From: Hyphomicrobiales bacterium
Lineage (GTDB): Bacteria > Pseudomonadota > Alphaproteobacteria > Rhizobiales > Kaistiaceae
Direction: 5' to 3'
Assembly: GCA_017305815.1 (NCBI GenBank)
Contig: JAFKJZ010000466.1
Span: 1 to 9,048 of the forward strand
Length of the DNA stretch: 9,048 nt
The notes below the pieces were generated by a model that saw only the letters and a program-made list of their open reading frames with translations, had not been told where the DNA came from and did no database searches. Of this stretch, positions 1-6,294 are shown in pieces; the stretch's first letter is position 1; each line of letters opens with the position of its first letter. Made by a program: the position numbers and the translations under genes.

Positions 1-5
1 GAGTT

Positions 6-617
6 TCACGGCTCTTCCTCCAGGATGTGTCCGAGGCCGGCGCGGAAATAGTCATAGCCGGTGTAGAGCGTCACGATGGCCGAGGCCCAGAGCAGGACGA
101 GGCCGATCAGTGTCGTATAGGCGAAATAGGCGTCGCCGGCCGGACCGGCGAGCAGGAAGCTGATCGCCACCATCTGGAGCGCCGTCTTCCACTTGGCGAG
201 GCGCGAGACGGGCACGCTGACGCGCAACTCCGCCAGGTATTCGCGCAGGCCCGAAACCAGGATCTCGCGGGAGAGGATGATGAGCGCCGCCCAGAGCGAC
301 AGGCCGTCGATGGTGCGCTCGAAGACGAGGGCGAGCAGGCAGGCCGAGACCAGCAGCTTGTCGGCGATGGGATCGAGCATGCGGCCGAGCGATGACTGCT
401 GCTTCCAGATCCGCGCCAGATAGCCGTCGAGATAGTCGGTGATGCTGGCGATGATGAACAGCGCCAGCGCCGTCCAGCGCCAGGTGTCCTTGCCGCCGAC
501 GACGCAGAAGACGACGAGCGGGACGGCCAGGATGCGGCCATAGGTCAGAATGTTCGGAAGCGAGAGCAGGAGTGCCCGCTGCGGCCGTCTGACGTCGAAG
601 GTGCGAAGTTCGCTCAT
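6..617 (-). CDS. pgsA: CDP-diacylglycerol--glycerol-3-phosphate 3-phosphatidyltransferase
   Basis: Inner-membrane enzyme that joins CDP-diacylglycerol and sn-glycerol 3-phosphate to give phosphatidylglycerophosphate and CMP, the committed step to phosphatidylglycerol and cardiolipin. The CDP-alcohol phosphotransferase signature D-x2-D-G-x2-A-R-x8-G-x3-D-x3-D is complete: D61, D64, G65, A68, R69, G78, D82 and D86. About six hydrophobic segments are visible (near residues 23-41, 48-60, 87-99, 107-122, 144-159 and 166-187). The 203-residue length is a little longer than the E. coli enzyme, mostly from a short polar N-terminus. The ATG at 617 has an AGGA five bases upstream on the minus strand. 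The gene is divergent from dgkA, whose product makes phosphatidate, the precursor of its substrate. In many alphaproteobacteria pgsA directly follows uvrC and precedes moaD/moaE; here uvrC lies about 6.7 kb away. The identification is firm. Confidence 0.95.
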   Translation of the reverse strand: MSELRTFDVRRPQRALLLSLPNILTYGRILAVPLVVFCVVGGKDTWRWTALALFIIASITDYLDGYLARIWKQQSSLGRMLDPIADKLLVSACLLALVFERTIDGLSLWAALIILSREILVSGLREYLAELRVSVPVSRLAKWKTALQMVAISFLLAGPAGDAYFAYTTLIGLVLLWASAIVTLYTGYDYFRAGLGHILEEEP

Positions 618-743
618 GTCTGTCCTGAACCCTTCCCCTCATATTGCATCCGGACCGCGCCCTGCCAAGGTTATGCAGGCAAGAATGGCGGGGATGCGAT
701 GCGGGGGGAGGCAATCGCGGGGAATCGCGTACATGATAAGCGC

Positions 744-764
744 GTCGCGCAAAAATTGCGCGAC
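744..764. promoter_or_regulatory. Perfect 21-bp palindrome between pgsA and dgkA (candidate operator)
   Basis: The arms GTCGCGCAA (744-752) and TTGCGCGAC (756-764) are exact reverse complements around a central AAA. The site lies in the 208-bp divergent spacer, 61 bases before the dgkA ATG and 127 bases before the pgsA ATG. A symmetric site of this size suits a dimeric regulator controlling one or both genes. It could also fold as a hairpin in the dgkA leader. No T-run of terminator type follows the second arm. The symmetry is seen directly; the regulatory role is inference. Confidence 0.45.
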
Positions 765-813
765 CATGGAACAATTCAAGGGATCCTGGCTGCCGGTTCT
801 GGCGCGCATGGAT

Positions 814-819
814 GGGGGA
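814..819 (+). promoter_or_regulatory. Ribosome binding site that sets the dgkA start
   Basis: GGGGGA lies six bases before the ATG at 826. It supports that start over the in-frame ATGs at 766 and 808, neither of which has an equally good purine stretch at the right distance. Confidence 0.6.
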
Positions 820-825
820 ACAAGC

Positions 826-1191
826 ATGCGGGCCTGGATCGACCACTTCTTCTCGGCGCTGCGTTGGTCGAGCGCCGGGGCGGCCGATCTGTTCCGGGGC
901 GAGATGGCGGCGCGCATGGAACTGGCGGCCGGCGTCGTCGGCCTCGTCTGGATCGTCGTCATTGGCCGCTCGCTGGCGGAGATCGGCGTCTACCTGATGC
1001 TCGCCTTCGCCTCGCTCGCGGTCGAGGCTCTGAATACGGCCATCGAGGAGATCGTCGACCGCGTTTCGCCGGAGCATTCCGAATTCGCGCGCCGCGCCAA
1101 GGACCTCGGCTCGGCTGCCGTGATGTTCATGCTGATCGGCACGGGGATCTATGTGCTGCTGCTGACGGTCGCGGCCGCGATAGGCCGGTGA
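826..1191 (+). CDS. dgkA: Diacylglycerol kinase (DgkA family)
   Basis: Small integral-membrane kinase that phosphorylates diacylglycerol to phosphatidic acid with ATP, returning lipid released by membrane-derivative synthesis to the phospholipid pool. From the ATG at 826 it is 121 residues, against 122 for E. coli DgkA. Three hydrophobic segments are visible (about 33-47, 51-66 and 94-118). The active-site residues line up by eye with E. coli: E26 and E32 with E28 and E34; E67, N70 and E74 in the VEALNTAIE stretch with E69, N72 and E76. The following VDR and RAKDLGSAAV motifs are also conserved. In-frame upstream starts at 808 and 766 would add 6 or 20 non-conserved residues; the chosen start has GGGGGA six bases upstream. 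It is divergent from pgsA, so the two genes may share control through the palindrome between them. Confidence 0.93.
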   Translation: MRAWIDHFFSALRWSSAGAADLFRGEMAARMELAAGVVGLVWIVVIGRSLAEIGVYLMLAFASLAVEALNTAIEEIVDRVSPEHSEFARRAKDLGSAAVMFMLIGTGIYVLLLTVAAAIGR

Positions 1192-1192
1192 A

Positions 1193-1229
1193 CCGCCGTG
1201 TCAGGCGGGTTGGCAGGACGGTGCCGTCC
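1193..1229 (+). terminator. Two small hairpins after dgkA (weak terminator or spacer structure)
   Basis: CCGCC (1193-1197) pairs with GGCGG (1204-1208) across a six-base loop. Then GGACGG (1216-1221) and CCGTCC (1224-1229) form an almost loopless palindrome. Neither is followed by a T-run, so intrinsic termination is doubtful and the downstream DUF3297 gene could be cotranscribed with dgkA. Confidence 0.25.
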
Positions 1230-1273
1230 CGCTATGTCTCCCGGCCAATGCTCATCGATTTGAAGGCTTCATC

Positions 1274-1528
1274 ATGACCGACACGCTGCCCGACCGTCTT
1301 TCGAACGATCCGAAGAGCCCCTTCCATGACGAGGCCCTGCTGGAGCGTGGCATCGGCATCCGCTTCAACGGCGCCGAGAAGACCAATGTCGAGGAATACT
1401 GCATCAGCGAAGGCTGGATCCGCGTCGCCGCCGGCAAGGCGCGCGACCGTTTCGGCAATCCGCTGACGATCAAGCTCAAGGGCGTCGTCGAGGCCTATCT
1501 GCGCAACGACGCCGAAGACGCCGGCTAA
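1274..1528 (+). CDS. DUF3297 family small protein
   Basis: An 84-residue soluble protein that closely matches my memory of the DUF3297 family, a small highly conserved protein common in Proteobacteria with no established function. Family features are visible throughout: the MTDTLPDRLS opening, the SPFHDEALLERGIGIRFNG stretch near residues 15-33, TNVEEYC near 37-43, and EGWIRVAAGKA followed by a basic stretch and a TIKLKG strand near 65-70. There is no signal peptide or membrane segment, so it should be cytosolic. The ATG at 1274 has GAAGG (1262-1266) seven bases upstream. It lies 82 bp after dgkA on the same strand and may be on its transcript, though weak hairpins intervene. It converges on trhO across a repeat element. 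The family is fairly certain; the biochemical role is unknown. Confidence 0.88.
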   Translation: MTDTLPDRLSNDPKSPFHDEALLERGIGIRFNGAEKTNVEEYCISEGWIRVAAGKARDRFGNPLTIKLKGVVEAYLRNDAEDAG

Positions 1529-1542
1529 GGCGACCCGATCCT

Positions 1543-1669
1543 TCACCTCTCCCTGAGGGAGAGGTCGGGGCGAAGCTCCGGGTGAGGGTTTAGGGAACTA
1601 TCGGGTGAGGCCGTATACCCTCACCCGCCGCACTTCGTGCGTCGACATCTCCTTCAGGGAGAGGTGAGG
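1543..1669. repeat. Nested palindromic intergenic repeat element (RIME/MITE-like)
   Basis: The whole gap between the convergent DUF3297 and trhO genes is inverted-repeat sequence. The outer arms 1544-1561 and 1649-1666 match in 17 of 18 positions as reverse complements (CACCTCTCCCTGAGGGAG against CACCTCTCCCTGAAGGAG on the other strand). The left arm is itself a hairpin, ACCTCTCCC and GGGAGAGGT around TGA (1545-1565). Inside lie CGGGTGAGGG (1580-1589) and its exact complement (1618-1627), another copy of CGGGTGAGG (1602-1610), and a GCAC/GTGC hairpin with a TTC loop (1630-1640). Elements with this pattern are, as I recall, scattered in many copies between genes in rhizobial genomes. It encodes no protein and could be a non-autonomous mobile relic that also acts as a transcription barrier. 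Copy number cannot be judged from one window. Confidence 0.75.
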
Positions 1670-1688
1670 GACGATGCGTCATCCTGAT

Positions 1689-2453
1689 CTAGGGCGCTTC
1701 GCCTTCGCTCTCTTCCTCCGCGGCCACGCGCTCGACCAGGCCATGGCCGAGCGCAACGCGCTCGTCGAACACGAAGCACTCGCCCTGCCATAGGCTCTCT
1801 TCCGGCGGGATGGTTTCCAGATATTTCAGGATGCCGCCCTTCAAGTGGAACACCTCGGCGAAGCCCTGCGACAGCAGGTAGGAACTCGCCTTCTCGCAGC
1901 GAATGCCGCCGGTGCAGAACATGGCGACCTTCTGGTTCCTGGCCGGATCGAGCGTGCGGCTGACGAAGTCGGGGAACTGCGAGAACTTGCGCGTCTCCGG
2001 GTCGAGCGCCCGCTGGAAGGTTCCCATCTTCACTTCGAAGCGGTTGCGCGTGTCGATTACAACGACGTCGGGATCGGAGATCAGCGCATTCCAGTCCTCG
2101 GCCGCCACATAGGTGCCGACCTGCTTCGTCGGGTCGACATGCGGCTGCGCCAGCGTGACGATCTCCTTCTTCAGCCGGACCTTGAGCCGCTTGAACGGCA
2201 TGGCGGCGGCAGTCGAGAATTTCAGCTCCATGTGGTTGAGCCGGCCGCCGAAAAGGTCACCGGTCTCGAGCTCCGTCACGACCGCGTCGATGCCCGCGTC
2301 AGGGCCGGCGATCGTGCCGTTGATCCCCTCCGGTGACAGCAGCAGCGTGCCGCGAATCCCGTGCGTTTCGCACAGTTCCAGCAACGGCGCGCGCAGGTCC
2401 TCGAAATCGGCAAGCGACGCGAACTGATAGAGAGCGGCAACCTTGTATGTCAT
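1689..2453 (-). CDS. trhO: tRNA uridine(34) hydroxylase / rhodanese-family protein TrhO
   Basis: Member of the YceA/UPF0176 family (TrhO), which hydroxylates uridine-34 of certain tRNAs to 5-hydroxyuridine in an oxygen-dependent reaction, a first step to wobble modifications such as cmo5U. From the ATG at 2453 the protein has 254 residues. It has an N-terminal acylphosphatase-like domain (about 1-95, with the [16 protein letters not shown] motif at 35-50) and a rhodanese domain (about 115-220, with [15 protein letters not shown] at 132-146). The active-site loop [11 protein letters not shown] puts the rhodanese cysteine at C180, with the family's second cysteine at C186. An acidic tail (EEESEGE) follows. 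The frame is open to 2522, but the extra 23 residues are not family-like, and [11 protein letters not shown] is the usual opening. The start has no strong Shine-Dalgarno. It is divergent from the Tim44-like gene. Confidence 0.93.
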   Translation of the reverse strand: MTYKVAALYQFASLADFEDLRAPLLELCETHGIRGTLLLSPEGINGTIAGPDAGIDAVVTELETGDLFGGRLNHMELKFSTAAAMPFKRLKVRLKKEIVTLAQPHVDPTKQVGTYVAAEDWNALISDPDVVVIDTRNRFEVKMGTFQRALDPETRKFSQFPDFVSRTLDPARNQKVAMFCTGGIRCEKASSYLLSQGFAEVFHLKGGILKYLETIPPEESLWQGECFVFDERVALGHGLVERVAAEEESEGEAP

Positions 2454-2477
2454 GGCGCGAGCCAATAACACGATGTC

Positions 2478-2494
2478 GCGATTGAAGAAATCGC
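2478..2494. promoter_or_regulatory. Short inverted repeat in the trhO/Tim44 divergent spacer
   Basis: GCGATT (2478-2483) and AATCGC (2489-2494) are exact complements around GAAGA, 25 bases from the trhO start. This is short enough to be chance, but it lies where an operator for either divergent gene would be expected. Confidence 0.25.
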
Positions 2495-2552
2495 AAGAAT
2501 GACGCGGGCTGCCCCTAACCAAGGGCTTGCATCGTTCCTACATGGCGTCCGA

Positions 2553-2568
2553 GGGCCTGAAAGGGCCC
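2553..2568 (+). other. Leader hairpin before the Tim44-like gene
   Basis: GGGCC (2553-2557) and GGCCC (2564-2568) can pair across a TGAAAG loop in the 5' leader, ending 12 bases before the ribosome binding site AAGGGA (2581-2586). It leaves the binding site free, so it may stabilise the leader more than block translation. Confidence 0.3.
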
Positions 2569-2592
2569 ACTCTTTCAAACAAGGGACGAGAC

Positions 2593-3639
2593 ATGTTTTT
2601 CGGCAAGCGCACACCGGGATTTCTGGCGATGGTCGGCATCGCCACGGCGATGAGCTTCGCTGTTGTGGACGACGCGGACGCCCGGCGGGGTGGGAGCTTC
2701 GGCAGCCGCGGCGCGCGCACCTTCCAGGCTCCGGCCACCACGCCGACCGCGCCCAGCGCGGCGCAGCCCGTGCAGCGTTCCATGACGCAGTCGTCGGCCG
2801 GGCAGGCGACCAATGCGGCTCGTCCGGCGGCCCAGCAGGCGTCACGCCCCGGTTTCCTGGGCGGTCTTGGCGGCTCGATGCTGGGCGGCCTGATGATGGG
2901 CGGCCTGATCGGCATGCTGCTGGGCAACGGCCTCGGGGGCATGGCGGGCGCCTTCGGCTTCATCCTGCAGATCGCGCTGCTCGCGATTGCCGCGATGTTT
3001 CTGTTCCGCTTCCTCGGTAGCCGCAATCGCACGGCGGCCGCCTCCGCCGGCATGGCCGGCGCGGCGCCGGCTGGCATGGCTCGCGGCATGACCCCGGATG
3101 CCCCGGCGGCGGATGCGCCGCAGGCGGCTGCCCGCAACGGCCTCGGCTCGGGTTTTGGCGGTTTCGGCGGCCTCGGCGGCTTCGGTTCGGGCGCCAAGCC
3201 GGCGCGGCCGGCCAACGCCATGAACGCCAATGACGAGGTCGGCATCACCGGCGGCGATCTCGACGCGTTCCAGAAGCTGCTGGGCGAAGTCCAGGGCGCC
3301 TTCGGCCGCGAGGACTACGCGACGTTGCGCCAGCACACGACGCCGGAGATCATGTCCTATCTCTCGGAGGAACTGAGCCAGAACGCCACCAGCGGCCAGC
3401 GCAACGACGTCACCGACGTCACGTTGCTGCAGGGCGATCTCGCCGAGGCCTGGAGCGAGGGCGACACCGACTACGCCACCGTCGCGATGCGCTACGAGAG
3501 CCGCGACGTGATGCGCGACCGGACGACCGGCGCGATCCTCTCGGGCGATGCCGATGCGCCGACGGAGACGACCGAGATCTGGACATTCACCCGTCAGGCC
3601 GGCGGCGAATGGAAGCTCTCGGCGATCCAGGAGGCCTGA
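2593..3639 (+). CDS. Tim44-like domain membrane protein
   Basis: A 348-residue envelope protein with a C-terminal Tim44-like domain (about 220-346, ending in a WTFTRQAGGEWKLSAIQEA strand pair). In mitochondria Tim44 tethers Hsp70 to the import channel. Bacterial relatives are membrane-attached and their role is poorly known. Order: an N-terminal hydrophobic segment (8-25) before Ala-Asp-Ala/Arg-Arg (28-32), resembling a signal peptide; a Ser/Thr/Ala/Pro/Gln-rich linker (41-85); a Gly/Met-rich stretch with GxxxG-like spacing (88-121) leading into a clear transmembrane segment (121-140); an Ala/Met/Gly linker; a Gly/Phe tract (183-200); then the domain. The ATG at 2593 has AAGGGA six bases upstream; a TTG at 2527 would add 22 unlikely residues before the signal. 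An intrinsic terminator follows. The family call is good; a role in protein translocation would be inference only. Confidence 0.87.
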   Translation: MFFGKRTPGFLAMVGIATAMSFAVVDDADARRGGSFGSRGARTFQAPATTPTAPSAAQPVQRSMTQSSAGQATNAARPAAQQASRPGFLGGLGGSMLGGLMMGGLIGMLLGNGLGGMAGAFGFILQIALLAIAAMFLFRFLGSRNRTAAASAGMAGAAPAGMARGMTPDAPAADAPQAAARNGLGSGFGGFGGLGGFGSGAKPARPANAMNANDEVGITGGDLDAFQKLLGEVQGAFGREDYATLRQHTTPEIMSYLSEELSQNATSGQRNDVTDVTLLQGDLAEAWSEGDTDYATVAMRYESRDVMRDRTTGAILSGDADAPTETTEIWTFTRQAGGEWKLSAIQEA

Positions 3640-3678
3640 GCCTCCGGACCGAATGACGAGCGCGCGGCAAGCGCGCCC

Positions 3679-3708
3679 GTGACAATTCCTGGCGGGTCCG
3701 GCTAGAAT
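3679..3708 (+). promoter_or_regulatory. Candidate sigma-70 promoter for the HAD gene, overlapping a terminator
   Basis: GTGACA (3679-3684) and TAGAAT (3703-3708) each match the -35 and -10 consensus in five of six positions, 18 bases apart. Initiation would fall near 3714-3716, about 37 bases before the HAD ATG. The -10 box lies in the loop of the terminator hairpin at 3691-3719. A transcript starting there would carry only the second arm and so could not form the terminator. This is read by eye with no transcript data. Confidence 0.5.
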
Positions 3709-3726
3709 CCGGTCCCGCCATTTTTG
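3691..3726 (+). terminator. Intrinsic terminator of the Tim44-like gene
   Basis: GGCGGG (3691-3696) pairs with CCCGCC (3714-3719), and CCGG (3698-3701) with CCGG (3709-3712), with a T-T mismatch between the two stems and a seven-base loop. ATTTTTG follows directly. The hairpin starts 51 bases after the Tim44-like stop codon. A second hairpin, GCGCGC with loop GGCAA (3660-3676), stands just upstream and may protect the mRNA end. Confidence 0.75.
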
Positions 3727-3751
3727 TCTGGCGCCCTATACGAGAATTCGA

Positions 3752-4462
3752 ATGCCCTCTCCGCGATCCTCCCTCACCGCCATCGGCTTCGACGCCGACG
3801 ACACGCTTTGGCAGAACGAGCAGTTCTATCGGCTGACCGAACAGCGCTTCATCGACCTGCTGGCGGAGCATGGCGACCGGGAGGAGATTTCGCGGCGGCT
3901 GAACGAAGCGGAGCGGCGCAACCTCAAGCTTTACGGTTTCGGCATCAAGGGCTTCACGCTTTCCATGGTCGAGACCGCGATCGAGCTGACCGGCGGCCGC
4001 ATCCCGTCGGCGGCGATCAGCGAGATCCTGGCCGCAGGTCGTGACATGCTGGTGCATCCGGTCGAGACGCTGCCGCATGTGCGCGAGACGCTGGAGCAGC
4101 TTGCCGGCGCCTATCGGCTGATCCTGATCACCAAGGGCGACCTGTTCGACCAGGAGCGCAAGCTGGCCGCTTCCGGCCTTGGCGACCTGTTCGATGCCGT
4201 CGAGATCGTCAGCGACAAGAACACCTCGACCTATCAGCGCATCTTCACCCGCCATGCCGATGGCCCCGCGCACAGCATGATGGTCGGCAATTCGCTGAAG
4301 TCCGACATCGTGCCGGCGATCGAGGCGGGAAGCTGGGGCGTCTATGTTCCGCACGACCTGACGTGGTCATTCGAGCATGTCGAGGCGCCGGTCGGCGCGC
4401 CGCGCTTCCGTGAGGTGCCGCATCTTGGCGAGTTGCTGGCTTTGCTTGCCAAGCTCGACTGA
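3752..4462 (+). CDS. HAD-superfamily hydrolase
   Basis: A 236-residue cytosolic haloacid-dehalogenase-fold hydrolase, probably a phosphatase on a small metabolite. Motif I is FDADDTLW (13-20), giving nucleophile D14 and acid/base D16. Motif II is T127 in LILITKGD. The motif III lysine is probably K156 in VSDKNTSTY. Motif IV is VGNSLKSDI (178-186) with D185 as the likely magnesium ligand. The stretch between motifs I and II (about 21-105) is helical in look, as expected for a C1-type cap of the HAD-IA group. The DxDDTLW variant with a following QNE is seen in a set of uncharacterised HAD proteins; I cannot name a substrate. The ATG at 3752 has only a weak GAGA upstream, but no better in-frame start precedes motif I. 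A terminator closes each end, so it looks monocistronic. Confidence 0.9.
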   Translation: MPSPRSSLTAIGFDADDTLWQNEQFYRLTEQRFIDLLAEHGDREEISRRLNEAERRNLKLYGFGIKGFTLSMVETAIELTGGRIPSAAISEILAAGRDMLVHPVETLPHVRETLEQLAGAYRLILITKGDLFDQERKLAASGLGDLFDAVEIVSDKNTSTYQRIFTRHADGPAHSMMVGNSLKSDIVPAIEAGSWGVYVPHDLTWSFEHVEAPVGAPRFREVPHLGELLALLAKLD

Positions 4463-4485
4463 CACAGTCCTTCGCTGTCTCACGC

Positions 4486-4526
4486 AAAAAAGGGCGAGGC
4501 CTTGCGCCTCGCCCTTCTGCATTTTT
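4486..4526. terminator. Bidirectional intrinsic terminator between HAD and DUF1254 genes
   Basis: AGGGCGAGGC (4491-4500) and GCCTCGCCCT (4506-4515) form a perfect 10-bp stem with a five-base loop. A six-A run (4486-4491) on the left gives an immediate U-run for minus-strand transcripts. ATTTTTG (4521-4527) on the right, offset by a few bases, serves the plus strand. It sits between two convergent genes and can end both. Confidence 0.9.
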
Positions 4527-4542
4527 GCCGGAGCGACAGGAC

Positions 4543-5997
4543 CTACTGCGCCAGCATCTGCGCTGCCTCGGCCTTTTCGACCGGCGGCGGGTTCCAGCGG
4601 CCCGTCAGCGCGCTGCTCTGCGGCGCGTAGAGACGCATCGTGAGGTTGAACGGCCCCTTGGGGGCCGGAAGCCAGTTGGCTTCCTTGTCCTTGCCGGGGC
4701 TGGCGTTCTGGAAATAGAGGTCCAGCGAGCCGTCGGCGTTCTTGACGAAGGGCATCCAGCTCGACACCGCGAAGCGGTTCAGCGGATTGGCGACCTGGAA
4801 GCCGTCGGGATCATAGAGCGTGACGGACCAGAAGGCATCGACGGGCGGCGTCTTGCCGGCTTCGAAATGCAGCACGTAGTCGTTGTTGCCGTCCAGCGGC
4901 TTGTCGGAGGCGTCGCCGAGGTTGAGCGGGTAGATCGCGTCTTCCGGCAGGTTGGCGCCGAGGCCCAGCTGCGCGACGATGGCGCGCTTCAGGTAGTAGT
5001 TGCCATAGACACCCATCGTGTCGGTGTTCATCGACCAGTTGTTGACGTTGCGCGCCAGCGACTTCACCTTCCAGGCCATCAGGTCCTGAGCCGCTTTCGG
5101 CGCCAGGTTCAGGCCCTCCTGGACCTCGGGCGACAGCTTGCCGGCATCGAAGGACTGGCCGGGCACGATGCCGATCTTGGCCAGGTTAGCCACCATGGGC
5201 TGGTCTGTGATGTGCGGCGGATGCAGCTTCAGCAACTCGGCCGCATAGGCGAAGTACTGGTCGGCCGGCATGGTGTCGAGGGTGATCTTGGGCGGCGTCT
5301 TCATGTCGATCTTGGGATCGACCGTCACGGTCGGCGGCTTGGCGTCCTTGCCCCATTCCGACAGGGGCGTGACCTTGTAACCGGCCTGGACCTTGTGGAC
5401 CGCGTCATAATCCGGCGGCCCGTCGGTCTTGGTGCGGCCGACGACCCAGACATAGGGTGTCGGCGCCTCGATGCGGCTCGTGCCTTCCGGCAGCTTCAGT
5501 TCCGTGCGCCACGAATCCTTCAAGTCGGGCCGCCAGCCGGGCGGCGTCACCAGATAGTTGGCGGCGCCGGTGCCCGTCGTGCGCCAGCCGGGCGAGGCGA
5601 ACACGTCCGACCACATGTCCAGCATCGGCAGCAGGAAGTAGCGCCCGTCCGTGTCGGCATTGGATACGACGACCGGTTCCTTCGTCATGTCGAGCCAGGC
5701 CACCGAATAGAGCGTGTCGAAGTTGGGCCGGACGACGACCTTGTAATCGGCCGGCGGGAATTCCGGGACGTTGACGAACATGTTCATCGGCCCGCGGCCG
5801 AATTCCTTGCCGGGCTCGATGTTGGTGCTCTGCTGCCGGGTCAGGTCCATGGTCAGCATGGGGTAGAAGTAGAGATAGGCGTCGGCGCCGATGGCGCGCG
5901 CCTGCTCCTTTGTCAGGGCCGGCTCCGCTTGAGCCGGCAGCGAGGCCGCGACTGCCAGCGCAGCCCCCAGCGTCGCGGCGATCCATCGAGTACGCAT
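4543..5997 (-). CDS. Exported DUF1254/DUF1214 domain protein
   Basis: A 484-residue protein with a clear Sec signal peptide: MRTRW, a hydrophobic core (6-20), and PAQA before a probable cut after A24. The mature protein should be periplasmic. It has the two linked family domains: DUF1254 (about 55-185, with RPNFDTLYSVAWLD at 90-103 and the Asp-Met-Trp-Ser-Asp-Val-Phe block at 127-133) and DUF1214 (about 360-468, with FWSVTLYDPDGF at 389-400, NWLPAP at 441-446 and a LRLYAP-like MRLYAP near 454-459). Proteins of this pair are widespread in Proteobacteria and have no firmly established reaction. The frame stays open to an ATG at 6153, adding 52 residues, but that would bury the signal peptide, so the ATG at 5997 is preferred. 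The Shine-Dalgarno is weak. It stands alone: a strong terminator follows, and the VOC gene diverges from it. Confidence 0.88.
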   Translation of the reverse strand: MRTRWIAATLGAALAVAASLPAQAEPALTKEQARAIGADAYLYFYPMLTMDLTRQQSTNIEPGKEFGRGPMNMFVNVPEFPPADYKVVVRPNFDTLYSVAWLDMTKEPVVVSNADTDGRYFLLPMLDMWSDVFASPGWRTTGTGAANYLVTPPGWRPDLKDSWRTELKLPEGTSRIEAPTPYVWVVGRTKTDGPPDYDAVHKVQAGYKVTPLSEWGKDAKPPTVTVDPKIDMKTPPKITLDTMPADQYFAYAAELLKLHPPHITDQPMVANLAKIGIVPGQSFDAGKLSPEVQEGLNLAPKAAQDLMAWKVKSLARNVNNWSMNTDTMGVYGNYYLKRAIVAQLGLGANLPEDAIYPLNLGDASDKPLDGNNDYVLHFEAGKTPPVDAFWSVTLYDPDGFQVANPLNRFAVSSWMPFVKNADGSLDLYFQNASPGKDKEANWLPAPKGPFNLTMRLYAPQSSALTGRWNPPPVEKAEAAQMLAQ

Positions 5998-6186
5998 CAG
6001 CCTGGCCTGCTTTCTCCGCCCGAGGCGGTCTGGGTGAGATGTTCCGCAGGTTGCAACTATGGCGATTGCCGATGTTCCGTCGAGTAAATTCGGTTTAAGC
6101 GCGATTTTTACTTTCCAGAATTCGCGATCCGGATAGATCTGATACGGGTGCACGATGTTATGCTTCCAGTATCAACTTCATGAACG

Positions 6187-6207
6187 CAGAATCCGGCGGG
6201 GATTCTG
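6187..6207. promoter_or_regulatory. Perfect inverted repeat upstream of the VOC gene (candidate operator)
   Basis: CAGAATCC (6187-6194) and GGATTCTG (6200-6207) are exact complements around GGCGG. The site is 94 bases before the VOC ATG. No T-run follows on either strand, so it resembles an operator or leader hairpin more than a terminator. The function is inferred from position only. Confidence 0.4.
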
Positions 6208-6283
6208 GCTCGCGTGGTTTTGAGAAGAAGGATGGAACGGGCTTTCGGCCGGCGAATTGTTTCCAATGCCCCTCGAGAGGGCC

Positions 6284-6294
6284 GGGAGGAGGAA
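6284..6294 (+). promoter_or_regulatory. Strong ribosome binding site of the VOC gene
   Basis: GGGAGGAGGAA, ending six bases before the ATG at 6301, is the best Shine-Dalgarno in the window. It fixes the start of the VOC protein despite the frame being open upstream to 6214. Confidence 0.8.

Noticed and set aside
550..825. Longer dgkA reading frame starting inside pgsA
   Set aside because: It would overlap the 5' end of pgsA and add about 90 non-conserved residues to a family with a fixed length near 120; a good ribosome binding site precedes 826.
52..1077. 341-codon minus-strand open frame across pgsA and dgkA
   Set aside because: It overlaps both well-supported genes in other frames and its product is Arg/His/Asp-rich with no recognisable domain.
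2454..2522. 23-residue N-terminal extension of TrhO
   Set aside because: The family opens with the [15 protein letters not shown] strand; the extra residues are not family-like and lack a ribosome binding site.
3691..3720. tRNA-like 3' half (stem, seven-base loop resembling a T-loop, ending CCGCCA)
   Set aside because: No D-arm or anticodon arm is present upstream, and the loop CTAGAAT lacks the TTCRA consensus. The bases are better explained as a terminator stem-loop with a T-run.
4525..6087. 520-codon open frame on the plus strand opposite the DUF1254 gene
   Set aside because: It covers the DUF1254 gene in antisense, is rich in Arg/Val/Gly with no family resemblance, and has no start signal. 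Such long antisense frames are common in GC-rich genomes; the minus-strand frame has a signal peptide and recognised domains.
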